Shown: piece after piece, positions 1-6,321 of the stretch | Numbering within the stretch: the stretch's first letter is position 1 | How the letters are laid out: every line of letters begins with the position of its first letter | Assembly (NCBI GenBank): GCA_003535395.1 | Contig: DOHE01000305.1 | Location: forward strand, 1-7,484 | Length of the DNA stretch: 7,484 nucleotides | Direction: 5' to 3' | Source: Clostridiales bacterium | GTDB taxonomy: Bacteria > Bacillota > Clostridia > UBA8921 | The notes under the pieces: generated by a model | What the model was told of the DNA's origin: nothing | The model's input: the letters and a program-made list of their open reading frames with translations, nothing else | Databases searched by the model: none | Translations under genes and position numbers: made by a program

Positions 1-1625
1 GGGCCTTCCGGGGTCTCGATGGGACACATTCTGCCGTAATGGGAATAATGCACGTCCCGCACTTCGAATCCGGCCCTTTCCCGGCTCAGACCGCCGGGAC
101 CCAGTGCGCTGAGCCTTCTTTTATGGGTCAGTTCCGCCAGCGGGTTCGGCTGGTCCATAAACTGGGACAGCTGGCTGCTGCCAAAAAACTCCTTGATAGC
201 CGCAGCAACGGGGCGGATGTTGATCAGAGCCTGGGGGGTCACGATATCCATATCCTGAATGGTCATTCTCTCCCGGACGACCCGCTCCAGCCGTGTAAGT
301 CCGATGCGGAACTGATTTTGAAGCAGCTCGCCCACAGACCGGAGCCTCCGGTTCCCCAGATGGTCGATATCATCCGTGGAACCGATCCCATGCACCAGTC
401 CGATCATATAGTTGATGGAAGCCAGGATATCCTCCTGCAGAATATGCTTGGGCACCAGTTTCTCTATATGTCCCCGTATGGCAATTTTCTTTTCCTCGTC
501 AGTTCCTAAGCCTTCCAAAAGATCCACAAGGGACGGATAATGCACCCTTTCCAGGATCCCCAGTTCCTGCGGATCAAAATTCACATATTTTGACAGGGAT
601 ACGGTATGATTGCCGATGATCTTCACAGGTATGCCTTCCACCAGGACCCGCACCTCATTGATCCCGGAATCCTGGATCTCCCACGCTTTCTGCCGGGTAA
701 TGATCTCCCCTGCAGAGACAAAGACCTCTCCAGACTCCCGGTCCGCAATGTCGTCTGCGGTGATCTGGCCTGCGATCCGGGTTGCCAGGGCCAGTTTCTT
801 GTTAAATTTAAACCTCCCAAATTTAGCCAGATCATACCGTTTGGGATCAAAAAACAGATTGTTTATGAGGGTCCGGGCACTGTCCACCGTAGGGGGCTCG
901 CCAGGGCGGAGCCTCTTGTAAATTTCGAGCAGGCCTTCATCCATGTTCTTGGCATTGTCCTTCTGGATGGTGGCCGTAATATTCTCCTCTTCACCGAACA
1001 GATCGATGATCTGCTGGTCCGTACCATACCCCAGTGCCCGGATCAAAACGGTCAGAGGCAGTTTTCGGGTCCTGTCGATGCGCACATACATCACATCGTT
1101 GGAATCTGTTTCATATTCAAGCCAGGCACCCCGGTTGGGGATGACCTGGTTGGCAAACAGTTTCTTACCGGTGCGGTCGTGGTCAAAAGTAAAATATACG
1201 CCAGGAGAACGGACCAGCTGGCTGACGATGACCCGTTCTGCCCCATTGATGACAAATGTACCGTTTACGGTCATCAGGGGGAAATCTCCCATAAAGATGT
1301 CCTGTTCCTTGATCTCACCGGTCTGCCGGTTGGTAAGCCTGACCCTCACGCGCAGAGCAGCCGCATAAGTGGCATCTCTTTCCTTGCATTCTTCAACGCT
1401 GTATTTGGGCGTATCGTCAAGTTTGTAATCGATAAATTCCAGCATCAGGTTTTCAGCAAAATCCATGATTGGAGAAACATCCCTGAAAACCTCTCTTAAT
1501 CCCTCTTCAAGAAAATTGGTGTAAGATTTCTTCTGCACCTCGATCAGGTTTGGAACATCCAAAACCTCTTCGATCTTGGAATAGCTCATTCTCACATTCC
1601 GGCCAGCCTTGATGGGATGGATCAT
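1..1625 (-). CDS. rpoB: RNA polymerase beta subunit, N-terminal 541 codons (3' end outside window)
   Basis: This is the beta subunit of DNA-dependent RNA polymerase, which forms one side of the catalytic cleft with beta'. The reading frame is open and in one phase from an ATG at 1625 to the left edge, giving 541 complete codons. The protein begins [20 protein letters not shown], the usual Firmicute RpoB N-terminus. The protrusion and lobe regions follow ([19 protein letters not shown] and [20 protein letters not shown] are recognisable). The fork/rifampicin region is at residues 481-508 ([20 protein letters not shown], then [13 protein letters not shown]), and the visible part ends in [11 protein letters not shown]. 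Residues equal to E. coli Q513, D516, H526 and S531 are Q488, D491, H501 and S506, all wild type. The start is set by GAGGTGA seven to eight bases upstream; a TTG immediately before the ATG is too close to that site. The gene has its own promoter and follows an MBL-rhodanese gene rather than rplL directly. Confidence 0.98.
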   Translation of the reverse strand, partial: MIHPIKAGRNVRMSYSKIEEVLDVPNLIEVQKKSYTNFLEEGLREVFRDVSPIMDFAENLMLEFIDYKLDDTPKYSVEECKERDATYAAALRVRVRLTNRQTGEIKEQDIFMGDFPLMTVNGTFVINGAERVIVSQLVRSPGVYFTFDHDRTGKKLFANQVIPNRGAWLEYETDSNDVMYVRIDRTRKLPLTVLIRALGYGTDQQIIDLFGEEENITATIQKDNAKNMDEGLLEIYKRLRPGEPPTVDSARTLINNLFFDPKRYDLAKFGRFKFNKKLALATRIAGQITADDIADRESGEVFVSAGEIITRQKAWEIQDSGINEVRVLVEGIPVKIIGNHTVSLSKYVNFDPQELGILERVHYPSLVDLLEGLGTDEEKKIAIRGHIEKLVPKHILQEDILASINYMIGLVHGIGSTDDIDHLGNRRLRSVGELLQNQFRIGLTRLERVVRERMTIQDMDIVTPQALINIRPVAAAIKEFFGSSQLSQFMDQPNPLAELTHKRRLSALGPGGLSRERAGFEVRDVHYSHYGRMCPIETPEG

Positions 1626-1768
1626 CAACGTATCACCTCATATTGAATTATCGCCGCTCTTGCAGCCGCTTAATCAAATTGTCCTTGCGGCTCAAGGAAC
1701 TGCATGGTATAATCTCTCTATGAACCGTTTCGGAAAAGCCGATTTTGTCCATTCTGATCAACATGCAA
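1626..1768 (-). promoter_or_regulatory. rpoB 5' leader with alternative hairpins
   Basis: About 143 nt lie between the predicted transcription start and the rpoB start codon. On the transcript strand three short stems can be drawn. A UCGG/CCGA stem with a 5-nt loop lies at 1730-1742. A CCUUG/CAAGG stem with a 5-nt loop lies at 1683-1697. A longer AGCCGC/GCGGCU stem reuses the loop and 3' arm of the second one and pairs with sequence near 1667-1672. The last two cannot form together. No U-tract follows, so I do not see a terminator. The leader ends in the GAGGTGA ribosome binding site at about 1633-1639. A regulatory role is inference. Confidence 0.4.
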
Positions 1769-1774
1769 TGGTTG

Positions 1775-1804
1775 ATTATATCATTTGTGTCCTCTTTCTG
1801 TCAA
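1775..1804 (-). promoter_or_regulatory. Promoter for rpoB
   Basis: The -35 box TTGACA is at 1799-1804 and the -10 box TATAAT at 1775-1780, both perfect sigma-A consensus, with an 18-nt spacer. TGA directly before the -10 box gives an extended -10 (TGn). The predicted start of transcription is near 1768. The boxes sit within an imperfect inverted repeat: on the plus strand CAATGGTTG at 1766-1774 and CAACCAATTG at 1805-1814. This promoter lets rpoB (and presumably rpoC) be expressed independently of the ribosomal-protein genes upstream. Confidence 0.85.
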
Positions 1805-1854
1805 CAACCAATTGTGATCGCAGTTTTTGCAATTTCTGCAGGTTTTGATGCGCA

Positions 1855-2928
1855 TTAAGTCCCGGTCCCGTTTTTCCAGTTCAGCATGCCGCCTTTCATC
1901 ACATACAAGCGAGAAAACCCTTCCCGCTCCAAAAGTTTGGCTGCGACTGATGCCCGGCCGCCGGAACGGCAGATGATTACTGCCGGTTTGTCCCGGTATT
2001 TGCTGATCTCACCCGTCCGCATCCCAAGAACACCCAACGGGATGTTTACCACTCCCTCGATCCTGCCGGGAGGAGCTGTCAGTTCGGCGGGTTCCCGAAC
2101 ATCCAGCAGTAGTATCTCCTTCTTCATCTCCATCCATTCATAAAGCCCGGCGGGTGTTATCTCTGCAACGCCCTGGGTTCCGGGTTCCGGTTCCCGGGTC
2201 CCTCCCACCTCACAGGCAGGCATGTCTTTGGGGATATAGGCCGCGTGGGGGTCACGGGTACAGCTGTAATTTGCCTCAAGAACATCCTTCATCCAGTCTG
2301 CCGGCCCCAGTTTCAGCTCCTCGAGCATTCGAATGAAAGCTCCCTTGTCCCGGTATTGCAAAAAAGGATTCAGTGCATACTGGTTTTTGAGGGAAGAAGG
2401 TTTCCGTCCATGGTATTCATGGGCCGGCAGGACCAGGAGATCCTCCGGCAGCTCTTTAAGTTTTTGAAAGCTCTCCCAGTGTGTTCCCGGGTCTCCTCCG
2501 GGGAGATCATCCCGGCCGGCGCCCCCGTCTTCCAAAAATAAAAAATCTCCGGTAAACAGGCAGTGGCCCGCCCAAACACTCAGTGAATCCTTCGTGTGCC
2601 CTGGCGTATGCAAAAATCGGAAGATTATGCCGTTCAGAGTCAGTTCTGCCCCGTCCTCCACCCGATCGGTGACACAGGCCGGAGCTGCATCCCGGTGCAT
2701 GATATACCTGCAGCCCGTGGCATCGATCAGCCTGCCCGCTGCAGAAATGTGATCTGCATGGGAATGGGTATCGATGATGAAGGTAAGGATCATTCCTTCA
2801 TTTTTTATCATATTGATGTATCCATCTGCCTCATCGATCACCGGGTCCACCAGGATGACCTCTTTCATTCCTTCTCCGCGAATAAGATAGGTAAGGCAAT
2901 TCCCTTCATTCAGCTGCTGTATCTGCAT
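1855..2928 (-). CDS. MBL-fold/rhodanese fusion, probable persulfide dioxygenase-type sulfur enzyme
   Basis: The gene encodes a complete 357-aa protein with an N-terminal metallo-beta-lactamase domain (about 1-175), an ETHE1-like helical connection (about 176-240) and a C-terminal rhodanese domain (about 255-353). Metal-site residues are intact: THSHADH at 54-60, H111 in HTPGH, D128 in TGD, and H170 in PAHEYHG. The iron ligands of ETHE1 correspond to H55, H111 and D128. GAGRDDL (136-142) corresponds to the GCGRTDF loop of ETHE1, and NPFL with the following ELKLGPADWM resembles its C-terminus. The rhodanese part has DVRE at 276-279 and an active-site loop CRSGGRA with catalytic C320. Known relatives (ETHE1, PDO-rhodanese fusions, CstB) oxidise glutathione, CoA or low-molecular-weight persulfides and move sulfane sulfur to or from thiosulfate. 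That chemistry here is inference. The ATG start has GGGAGG eight or so bases upstream. No convincing promoter of its own is visible; readthrough from rplL is likely. Confidence 0.88.
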   Translation of the reverse strand: MQIQQLNEGNCLTYLIRGEGMKEVILVDPVIDEADGYINMIKNEGMILTFIIDTHSHADHISAAGRLIDATGCRYIMHRDAAPACVTDRVEDGAELTLNGIIFRFLHTPGHTKDSLSVWAGHCLFTGDFLFLEDGGAGRDDLPGGDPGTHWESFQKLKELPEDLLVLPAHEYHGRKPSSLKNQYALNPFLQYRDKGAFIRMLEELKLGPADWMKDVLEANYSCTRDPHAAYIPKDMPACEVGGTREPEPGTQGVAEITPAGLYEWMEMKKEILLLDVREPAELTAPPGRIEGVVNIPLGVLGMRTGEISKYRDKPAVIICRSGGRASVAAKLLEREGFSRLYVMKGGMLNWKNGTGT

Positions 2929-2953
2929 ATTCCCTTCCTCCCGTTCAAAGTGG

Positions 2954-2998
2954 AAAAGGGGACGGCTCTGCCAAGGCGGACCGAAGCAGAGCTGTCCC
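2954..2998 (-). terminator. Terminator-like hairpin after rplL
   Basis: On the transcript strand GGGAC-A-GCUCUGC (5' arm, 2986-2998) pairs with GCAGAGC-C-GUCCC (3' arm, 2959-2971). This gives 5 and 7 bp around one A-C mismatch, with a 14-nt loop, followed by C then UUUU. The U-tract is short, so termination is probably partial. It lies 43 nt after the rplL stop and 25 nt before the MBL-rhodanese start. It would lower expression of the downstream gene relative to rplJL, which fits a stalk-protein operon that needs high output. Confidence 0.6.
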
Positions 2999-3040
2999 TC
3001 TCAATAAGGCCTGAAGCAACTGCTCCAGGTTTGTGTACGA

Positions 3041-3424
3041 TTATTTTATTTCGACGGTCGCTCCCGCTTCTTTTAGCATGCTTTCCGCAGATGCAGCTTC
3101 TTCTTTGGAAACATTTTCCTTTACCGGCTTGGGAGCATTGTCTACCAGGTCCTTGGCTTCTTTCAAACCAAGTCCGGTGATCTCGCGGACAGCCTTGATC
3201 ACCTTGATCTTCTCGGCGCCTATTTCTTTCAGGATCACCGTGAACTCTGTCTTCTCCTCAACAGGAGCAGCAGCCTCGGCAGATGCCGGAGCAGCGGCGA
3301 CCGCCACAGGAGCGGCGGCGGATACGCCAAATTCTTCTTCCAGGGCTTTTACCAGTTCCGACAGTTCAAGCACTGTCATTGCTTTCACTTCTTCAATCAA
3401 CTTTAAAACCTTTTCACTTGCCAT
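3041..3424 (-). CDS. rplL: 50S ribosomal protein L7/L12
   Basis: L7/L12 forms the flexible stalk dimers of the large subunit that recruit and activate translational GTPases (EF-Tu, EF-G, IF2). The 127-aa product has a dimerisation helix region at 1-33 and an Ala/Pro-rich hinge at about 35-55. The globular C-terminal domain follows from about 58, with [20 protein letters not shown] and the factor-binding [11 protein letters not shown]. The length is typical of the family (about 120-130 aa). The start ATG at 3424 is chosen because AGGAGGA lies seven bases upstream and MASEKV matches family N-termini. An in-frame ATG at 3445 would add seven residues and swallow the ribosome binding site. It follows rplJ after 56 nt and shares its promoter and attenuator. 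Confidence 0.97.
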   Translation of the reverse strand: MASEKVLKLIEEVKAMTVLELSELVKALEEEFGVSAAAPVAVAAAPASAEAAAPVEEKTEFTVILKEIGAEKIKVIKAVREITGLGLKEAKDLVDNAPKPVKENVSKEEAASAESMLKEAGATVEIK

Positions 3425-3480
3425 TTTACATTCCTCCTGATTCATTCATCCAAAATTGAGATTCATTCCGTTGGTCAACA

Positions 3481-4008
3481 TCATGCTTTTTGTTCCGCGA
3501 CAGCTTTAAGAGCAACAACCAAACCACGAAGGTTGGCATTGAGCACATTGGCCAGGCCATAGACGGGGGATTTCAATCCACCCAGGACCCTTGCAACCAA
3601 TACCTCCCTTGGCGGCAGTTCCGCCAGCGCTTTGATGCCGTCAGGGGTAATCACTTTTCCTTCCACGATACCTGCCTTCAGGCTGAACTTTTCATGTTTC
3701 TTTGCAAACTCGGCAAGAGTTTTTGCCGGAGAAACAGGATCTTTGTCACTGATTGCCATAGCAGTCGGCCCTTCCAGGTAGGGAATGATATCTTCCAGGC
3801 CGTTTTCCCTTGCTGCAAATCGGGTAATGCTGTTTTTCACAACCTTATACTCGATCCCGGCTTTTCGCAGTGCAGCGCGCATCTCCGTGTCCTGTGCCAC
3901 GGTAAGGCCTCGATAATCCGCCAAAATAACCGCCTTGGCGTTTCTCACTTTTTCAGCCATAGCCTTAACCGCTTCTTTCTTCTGTTCAAGGATCTTGCTG
4001 TTGGGCAT
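3481..4008 (-). CDS. rplJ: 50S ribosomal protein L10
   Basis: L10 anchors the L7/L12 dimers to 23S rRNA beside L11, and as the L10-L12 complex represses its own mRNA through the leader. The protein has 175 aa. The N-terminal RNA-binding domain includes DYRGLT (31-36), KVVKNS (55-60) and EGPTA (79-83). LPPRE (131-135) precedes the C-terminal helix that carries the L12 dimers. The start ATG at 4008 has an almost ideal AAGGAGGTGA seven bases upstream and gives [12 protein letters not shown] longer in-frame reading to 4095 would run into the attenuator hairpin and is rejected. The gene is preceded by an L10 leader RNA and its own promoter, and followed by rplL. Confidence 0.97.
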   Translation of the reverse strand: MPNSKILEQKKEAVKAMAEKVRNAKAVILADYRGLTVAQDTEMRAALRKAGIEYKVVKNSITRFAARENGLEDIIPYLEGPTAMAISDKDPVSPAKTLAEFAKKHEKFSLKAGIVEGKVITPDGIKALAELPPREVLVARVLGGLKSPVYGLANVLNANLRGLVVALKAVAEQKA

Positions 4009-4040
4009 TTTCTGTTCACCTCCTTCATCATGATTCCTCT

Positions 4041-4061
4041 CCGGCACTTGCCAAATGCCGG
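4041..4061 (-). other. Small hairpin before the rplJ ribosome binding site
   Basis: The arms CCGGCA and TGCCGG (6 bp, fully complementary) enclose a 9-nt loop between the attenuator U-tract and the rplJ ribosome binding site. There is no following U-tract, so it is not a terminator. It may space or insulate the ribosome binding site from the attenuator structure; that is a guess. Confidence 0.4.
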
Positions 4062-4103
4062 AAAATACAAACCCCGCGCACGTCTCCAAGGACATGCACG
4101 GGG
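4062..4103 (-). terminator. Attenuator (intrinsic terminator) of the rplJL leader
   Basis: The transcript strand forms a continuous 13-bp stem (two G-U wobbles) between CCCCGUGCAUGUC (4091-4103) and GACGUGCGCGGGG (4072-4084), with loop CUUGGA. It is followed by UUUGUAUUUU. It lies 54 nt before the rplJ start inside the L10 leader. In Firmicutes L10 leaders are known to end in such a terminator, which stops transcription when L10-L12 is in excess. Confidence 0.85.
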
Positions 4104-4117
4104 AAAAAACCGTACAT
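4094..4117 (-). promoter_or_regulatory. Candidate antiterminator of the L10 leader
   Basis: AUGUACGG (4110-4117) can pair with CCGUGCAU (4094-4101) over 8 bp including one G-U pair, with the loop UUUUUUCC. The 3' arm is the first half of the attenuator's 5' arm, so the two hairpins are mutually exclusive. This is the expected architecture of a switch between readthrough and termination. The pairing is seen in the sequence; the switching is inferred. Confidence 0.55.
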
Positions 4118-4205
4118 AGGCTGCAGTTACTGTCTGCGTTCCTCGGCAGGACGTCTTGACGTTTATGACCTGATTTTAAGGTCTCCTGCTGTCTTTGGCG
4201 AAGCG

Positions 4206-4234
4206 ATTATATATCATGGGTCTGGTTTTGTAAA
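4206..4234 (-). promoter_or_regulatory. Promoter for rplJ-rplL
   Basis: The -35 box TTTACA is at 4229-4234 (5 of 6 matches) and a perfect -10 box TATAAT at 4206-4211, with a 17-nt spacer. The predicted start is at about 4199-4200, exactly where the L10 leader core begins, which supports both calls. Two 30-bp direct repeats lie immediately upstream of the -35 box. Confidence 0.85.
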
Positions 4235-4239
4235 TACAT

Positions 4240-4299
4240 CCCGGCAACAAACCAACCGTAAACCGGCATCCCGGCAGCAAACCATCCGTAAACCGGCAG
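4240..4299. repeat. Two tandem 30-bp direct repeats upstream of the rplJ promoter
   Basis: Unit 1 (4240-4269) and unit 2 (4270-4299) match at 27 of 30 positions by eye; both start CCCGGCA and contain AACCGGCA near the end. On the minus strand each unit contains GGTTTACGG, whose TTTAC recurs in the real -35 box (TTTACA) just downstream. A decayed further copy may include the -35 region (GTAAATACATC against GTAAACCGGCATC). The units lie between the rplA stop and the promoter, in non-coding DNA, and directly abut each other with no spacers. Function is unknown; activator-site duplication or simple replication slippage are both possible. Confidence 0.85.
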
Positions 4300-4342
4300 C
4301 AAAAGTCATCTGCACATGTCTGCGTTGCCGGACCGCTCCGGG

Positions 4343-5047
4343 TCAGGTTTTCGGTTCCGCGGACTTCTGGGCATTCACCTTGATGCCGGGTCCCATGGTG
4401 GATGCCAGTACCACGCTTTTCAAATACTGGCCCTTGGCCGCTACTGGTTTGGCCTTGATCACGGCATCCAGCAGTGTGCGGAAGTTCTCGGCCAGTTTGT
4501 CTACTCCAAAAGACACTTTGCCGATCCGGCAATGGATAATATTTGTTTTGTCCAAACGATATTCGATTTTGCCGGCCTTGATGTCCGCGATCGCCTTTGC
4601 GATATCCATAGTGACAGTACCGGTCTTCGGGTTGGGCATCAATCCCTTCGGGCCCAACACTTTTCCAAGACGTCCCACCACACCCATCATATCCGGTGTA
4701 GCGATGACGACATCAAAATCAAACCAGTTTTCACCCTGGATCTTGGCTACCAAATCCTCAGCCCCTACGTGATCTGCTCCACTCGCCTGAGCTTCTGCGA
4801 CCTTGTCCCCCTTCGCAAAAACTAAGACCCGTACAATCTTGCCGGTTCCATGAGGAAGGACCACAGTTCCGCGGACCTGCTGGTCTGCATGCCGGGAATC
4901 GACACCTAACCGCATATGCGCTTCCACTGTCTCGTCAAATTTGGCCGGTGCTGTTTTGATCAGTAAATCAATGGCTTCCGCCACGTCATAGTATTTGGTT
5001 TTGTCGACCTGCTTGACACTTTCCTTGTATTTTTTACCTCTGAACAT
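4343..5047 (-). CDS. rplA: 50S ribosomal protein L1
   Basis: L1 builds the L1 stalk that helps move deacylated tRNA out of the E site; in many bacteria it also represses the L11-L1 mRNA. The product is 234 aa, the usual length. The L1 signature is intact: [20 protein letters not shown] at 125-144. The RNA-binding STMGPG is at 216-221, near the C-terminus, and domain II occupies roughly the middle (about 70-155). The ATG start has AAGGAGTG seven bases upstream. It follows rplK after 63 nt that contain a small GC hairpin. After the stop is a 334-nt gap with a weak 5-bp hairpin (4328-4341) but no U-tract, so transcripts may read into rplJ. Confidence 0.97.
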   Translation of the reverse strand: MFRGKKYKESVKQVDKTKYYDVAEAIDLLIKTAPAKFDETVEAHMRLGVDSRHADQQVRGTVVLPHGTGKIVRVLVFAKGDKVAEAQASGADHVGAEDLVAKIQGENWFDFDVVIATPDMMGVVGRLGKVLGPKGLMPNPKTGTVTMDIAKAIADIKAGKIEYRLDKTNIIHCRIGKVSFGVDKLAENFRTLLDAVIKAKPVAAKGQYLKSVVLASTMGPGIKVNAQKSAEPKT

Positions 5048-5080
5048 ATGTTTTCACTCCTTTGTGGTAAAATTTCCTGC

Positions 5081-5096
5081 GGAGGGCCTGCCCTCC
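5081..5096 (-). other. GC-rich hairpin in the rplK-rplA gap
   Basis: GGAGGG and CCCUCC form a perfect 6-bp stem around a 4-nt loop, 15 nt after the rplK stop and about 34 nt before the rplA start. The sequence before it on the transcript, GTGGGAGG, resembles part of the 23S rRNA L1-binding helix. No U-run sufficient for termination follows. It might be an L1 autoregulatory element, a stabilising stem or nothing; evidence is weak. Confidence 0.35.
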
Positions 5097-5110
5097 TCCC
5101 ACATGAACTT

Positions 5111-5536
5111 TCAGTCTTCTACAACGATCCCCATGCTCCGGGCGGTCCCTGCCACCATGGAAGCAGCCGCTTCCAGGCTGGAAGCGTTCAAATCCGGCAT
5201 TTTCAGTTCGGCAATCTTTCGAACCTCTTCCTTGCTGATTTTTGCAACTTTTTCACGGTTTGGCTTGCCGGATCCGCTTTCGATTTTGCATGCCTTCTTT
5301 AACAGAACGGCTGCAGGCGGAGTCTTTGTGATAAAGGAAAATGTACGGTCTGCATAGATGGTGATGACCACGGGTATAATCAACCCGATGTCCTTGGCAG
5401 TCCTTTCATTGAATTCCTTCACAAACTGACCCATGTTCACGCCGTGCGGTCCCAAGGCTGGTCCAACCGGTGGGGCAGGGGTCGCTTTGCCCGCTGCGAT
5501 TTGAAGTTTCACATATGCGGAAATCTTCTTTGCCAT
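5111..5536 (-). CDS. rplK: 50S ribosomal protein L11
   Basis: L11 sits at the base of the L7/L12 stalk on the GTPase-associated 23S rRNA segment and is needed for RelA/(p)ppGpp signalling where RelA exists. The protein is 141 aa, the standard length. The N-terminal domain shows the proline-rich [19 protein letters not shown] (20-38), the thiostrepton/factor region with P22, P23 and P26 present. The C-terminal rRNA-binding domain has TKTPPA (70-75) and the signature [12 protein letters not shown]. The ATG start has GGGAGGTGG about six bases upstream. It follows nusG after 21 nt in the same operon. Confidence 0.98.
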   Translation of the reverse strand: MAKKISAYVKLQIAAGKATPAPPVGPALGPHGVNMGQFVKEFNERTAKDIGLIIPVVITIYADRTFSFITKTPPAAVLLKKACKIESGSGKPNREKVAKISKEEVRKIAELKMPDLNASSLEAAASMVAGTARSMGIVVED

Positions 5537-5557
5537 TACAATCCACCTCCCAAATCC

Positions 5558-6094
5558 TTAAATGATTTGTATCTGTTCAAATTCAAGTTCAACAGGCGTT
5601 TCTCTGCCGAACATTGAAACAGAAACCCTGACTTTTTTCTTTTCCGTGTTGATGTCATCCACCACACCGATAAAGTTTTCCAGCGGTCCGGATGTGATCC
5701 TGACACTGTCCCCCACCTTATAATCGAATACGGGTTCAAATTCTTCTACGCCCATGATCCGGATTTCTTCCTCTGTAAGGGGCACCGGTTTGGATCCCGG
5801 TCCGACGAAACCGGTCACTCCCCGCACATTCCGGACCACATACCATGTATCATCGTTCATGAGCATCTTGATCAGCACATATCCCGGAAAAATTTTTCGT
5901 AACGTAGTTTTCCTGCGGCCGTCCTTGATTTCCACCTGTTCTTCCATGGGGACCACGATATCGATGATGCTGTCCTGCATGCTCCTGTTTTCAATGATTC
6001 TTTCCAGGTTGGCTTTTACCTTGTTTTCATATCCGGAGTATGTGTGCACTACGTACCACTGGGCATCTTCAACCCCGCCGTTATCTATGAACAA
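5558..6094 (-). CDS. nusG: Transcription elongation/antitermination factor NusG
   Basis: NusG binds the RNA polymerase clamp and modulates pausing, termination and transcription-translation coupling. The product is 178 aa. The NGN domain starts at about residue 12 with QWYVVHTYSGYENKVKANLE and includes RKIFPGYVLIKM (66-77) and VRGVTGFVG (90-98). The KOW domain covers about 124-178 with VGDSVRITSGPLENFIGVV and ends FGRETPVELEFEQIQII. The start is TTG at 6094: AGGAGGG lies seven bases upstream, and no ATG or GTG occurs between there and the conserved domain. It begins 14 nt after secE, whose stop abuts the nusG ribosome binding site, so the two are likely translationally linked. Confidence 0.97.
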   Translation of the reverse strand: MFIDNGGVEDAQWYVVHTYSGYENKVKANLERIIENRSMQDSIIDIVVPMEEQVEIKDGRRKTTLRKIFPGYVLIKMLMNDDTWYVVRNVRGVTGFVGPGSKPVPLTEEEIRIMGVEEFEPVFDYKVGDSVRITSGPLENFIGVVDDINTEKKKVRVSVSMFGRETPVELEFEQIQII

Positions 6095-6108
6095 CGCTTT
6101 GCCCTCCT

Positions 6109-6321
6109 TCAGCCGCCAAAGGCTACTGTAAACAGCCAGCCGAAAAACGCGTCAAACACCCAGATCACAGCCCCTATCAACAGGCATGCCAGCAACACAG
6201 TGGCGGTATTTTGCACCAGTTGCGCCCGGGTCGGCCATATGACCTTTTTGAGCTCACCGCGCACTTCCCTTATGTTTTTTCCGATGGCTGCAAATCCCTT
6301 TTTCTTTTCAGTCACTGCCAT
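6109..6321 (-). CDS. secE: Preprotein translocase subunit SecE
   Basis: SecE clamps SecY in the SecYEG protein-conducting channel of the cytoplasmic membrane. The product is 70 aa, the short single-span form usual in Gram-positive bacteria. A cytosolic amphipathic helix holds the family motif ELKKVIWPT (23-31), followed by one membrane segment at about 39-60 (TATVLLACLLIGAVIWVFDA). The ATG has AGAGGTG seven bases upstream. It lies 18 nt after rpmG and 14 nt before nusG. Many Firmicutes keep a tRNA-Trp gene nearby; none is visible here. Confidence 0.95.
   Translation of the reverse strand: MAVTEKKKGFAAIGKNIREVRGELKKVIWPTRAQLVQNTATVLLACLLIGAVIWVFDAFFGWLFTVAFGG

Larger units (their letters stand above)
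4062..4200 (-). ncRNA. Ribosomal protein L10 leader RNA (cis-regulatory)
   Basis: The transcript starts close to CCAAAGACAGCAGGAGACC and carries the signature CCUGCCGAGG, both hallmarks of the Firmicute L10 leader. The closing stem is GCAGGA (4184-4189) with UCCUGC (4146-4151). Inside it are two hairpins: GACCU/AGGUC (4167-4183) and ACGU-CAAG-ACGU (4151-4162). This makes a junction-like core as expected for binding of L10 with L12 dimers. Downstream are a GCAG/CUGC hairpin near 4119-4134, a candidate antiterminator and the attenuator. The established role is feedback: excess L10-L12 binds the core and favours the terminator, lowering rplJL expression. Recognition is from memory of the motif, not from a covariance-model search. 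Confidence 0.88.

Noticed and set aside
606..1499. 297-aa plus-strand open frame antisense to rpoB
   Set aside because: It lies wholly opposite the conserved rpoB coding sequence, has no ribosome binding site and no recognisable motif. It is a shadow of rpoB codon use; the same holds for the plus-strand frames at 39-509 and 943-1368.
1815..1854. Terminator after the MBL-rhodanese gene
   Set aside because: Only a 3-bp GCA/TGC stem can be drawn and the T-rich stretch is on the plus strand; readthrough into rpoB seems possible.
2929..3040. Separate promoter for the MBL-rhodanese gene
   Set aside because: TAAAAT near the rplL stop is the best -10 candidate but has no acceptable -35 box at 16-18 nt, and the terminator hairpin lies downstream of it.
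3033..3440. 135-aa Ala/Ser-rich plus-strand frame opposite rplL
   Set aside because: Its composition mirrors the Ala/Glu-rich L7/L12 gene on the other strand; no start signal.
4009..4095. N-terminal extension of rplJ by 29 residues
   Set aside because: It would include the attenuator U-tract and the ribosome binding site, and L10 proteins start at the downstream ATG (4008).
4240..4299. CRISPR array
   Set aside because: The 30-bp units abut without spacers and there are only two; no cas genes are nearby.
4328..4341. Terminator after rplA
   Set aside because: CCGGA/TCCGG gives only a 5-bp stem with a 4-nt loop and no U-tract follows on the transcript.
4176..4532. 118-aa minus-strand frame covering the rplA end and the intergenic repeats
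   Set aside because: It is out of frame with rplA, repeats GLLPGC only because it crosses the 30-bp repeats, and runs through the rplJ promoter. No ribosome binding site or family resemblance.
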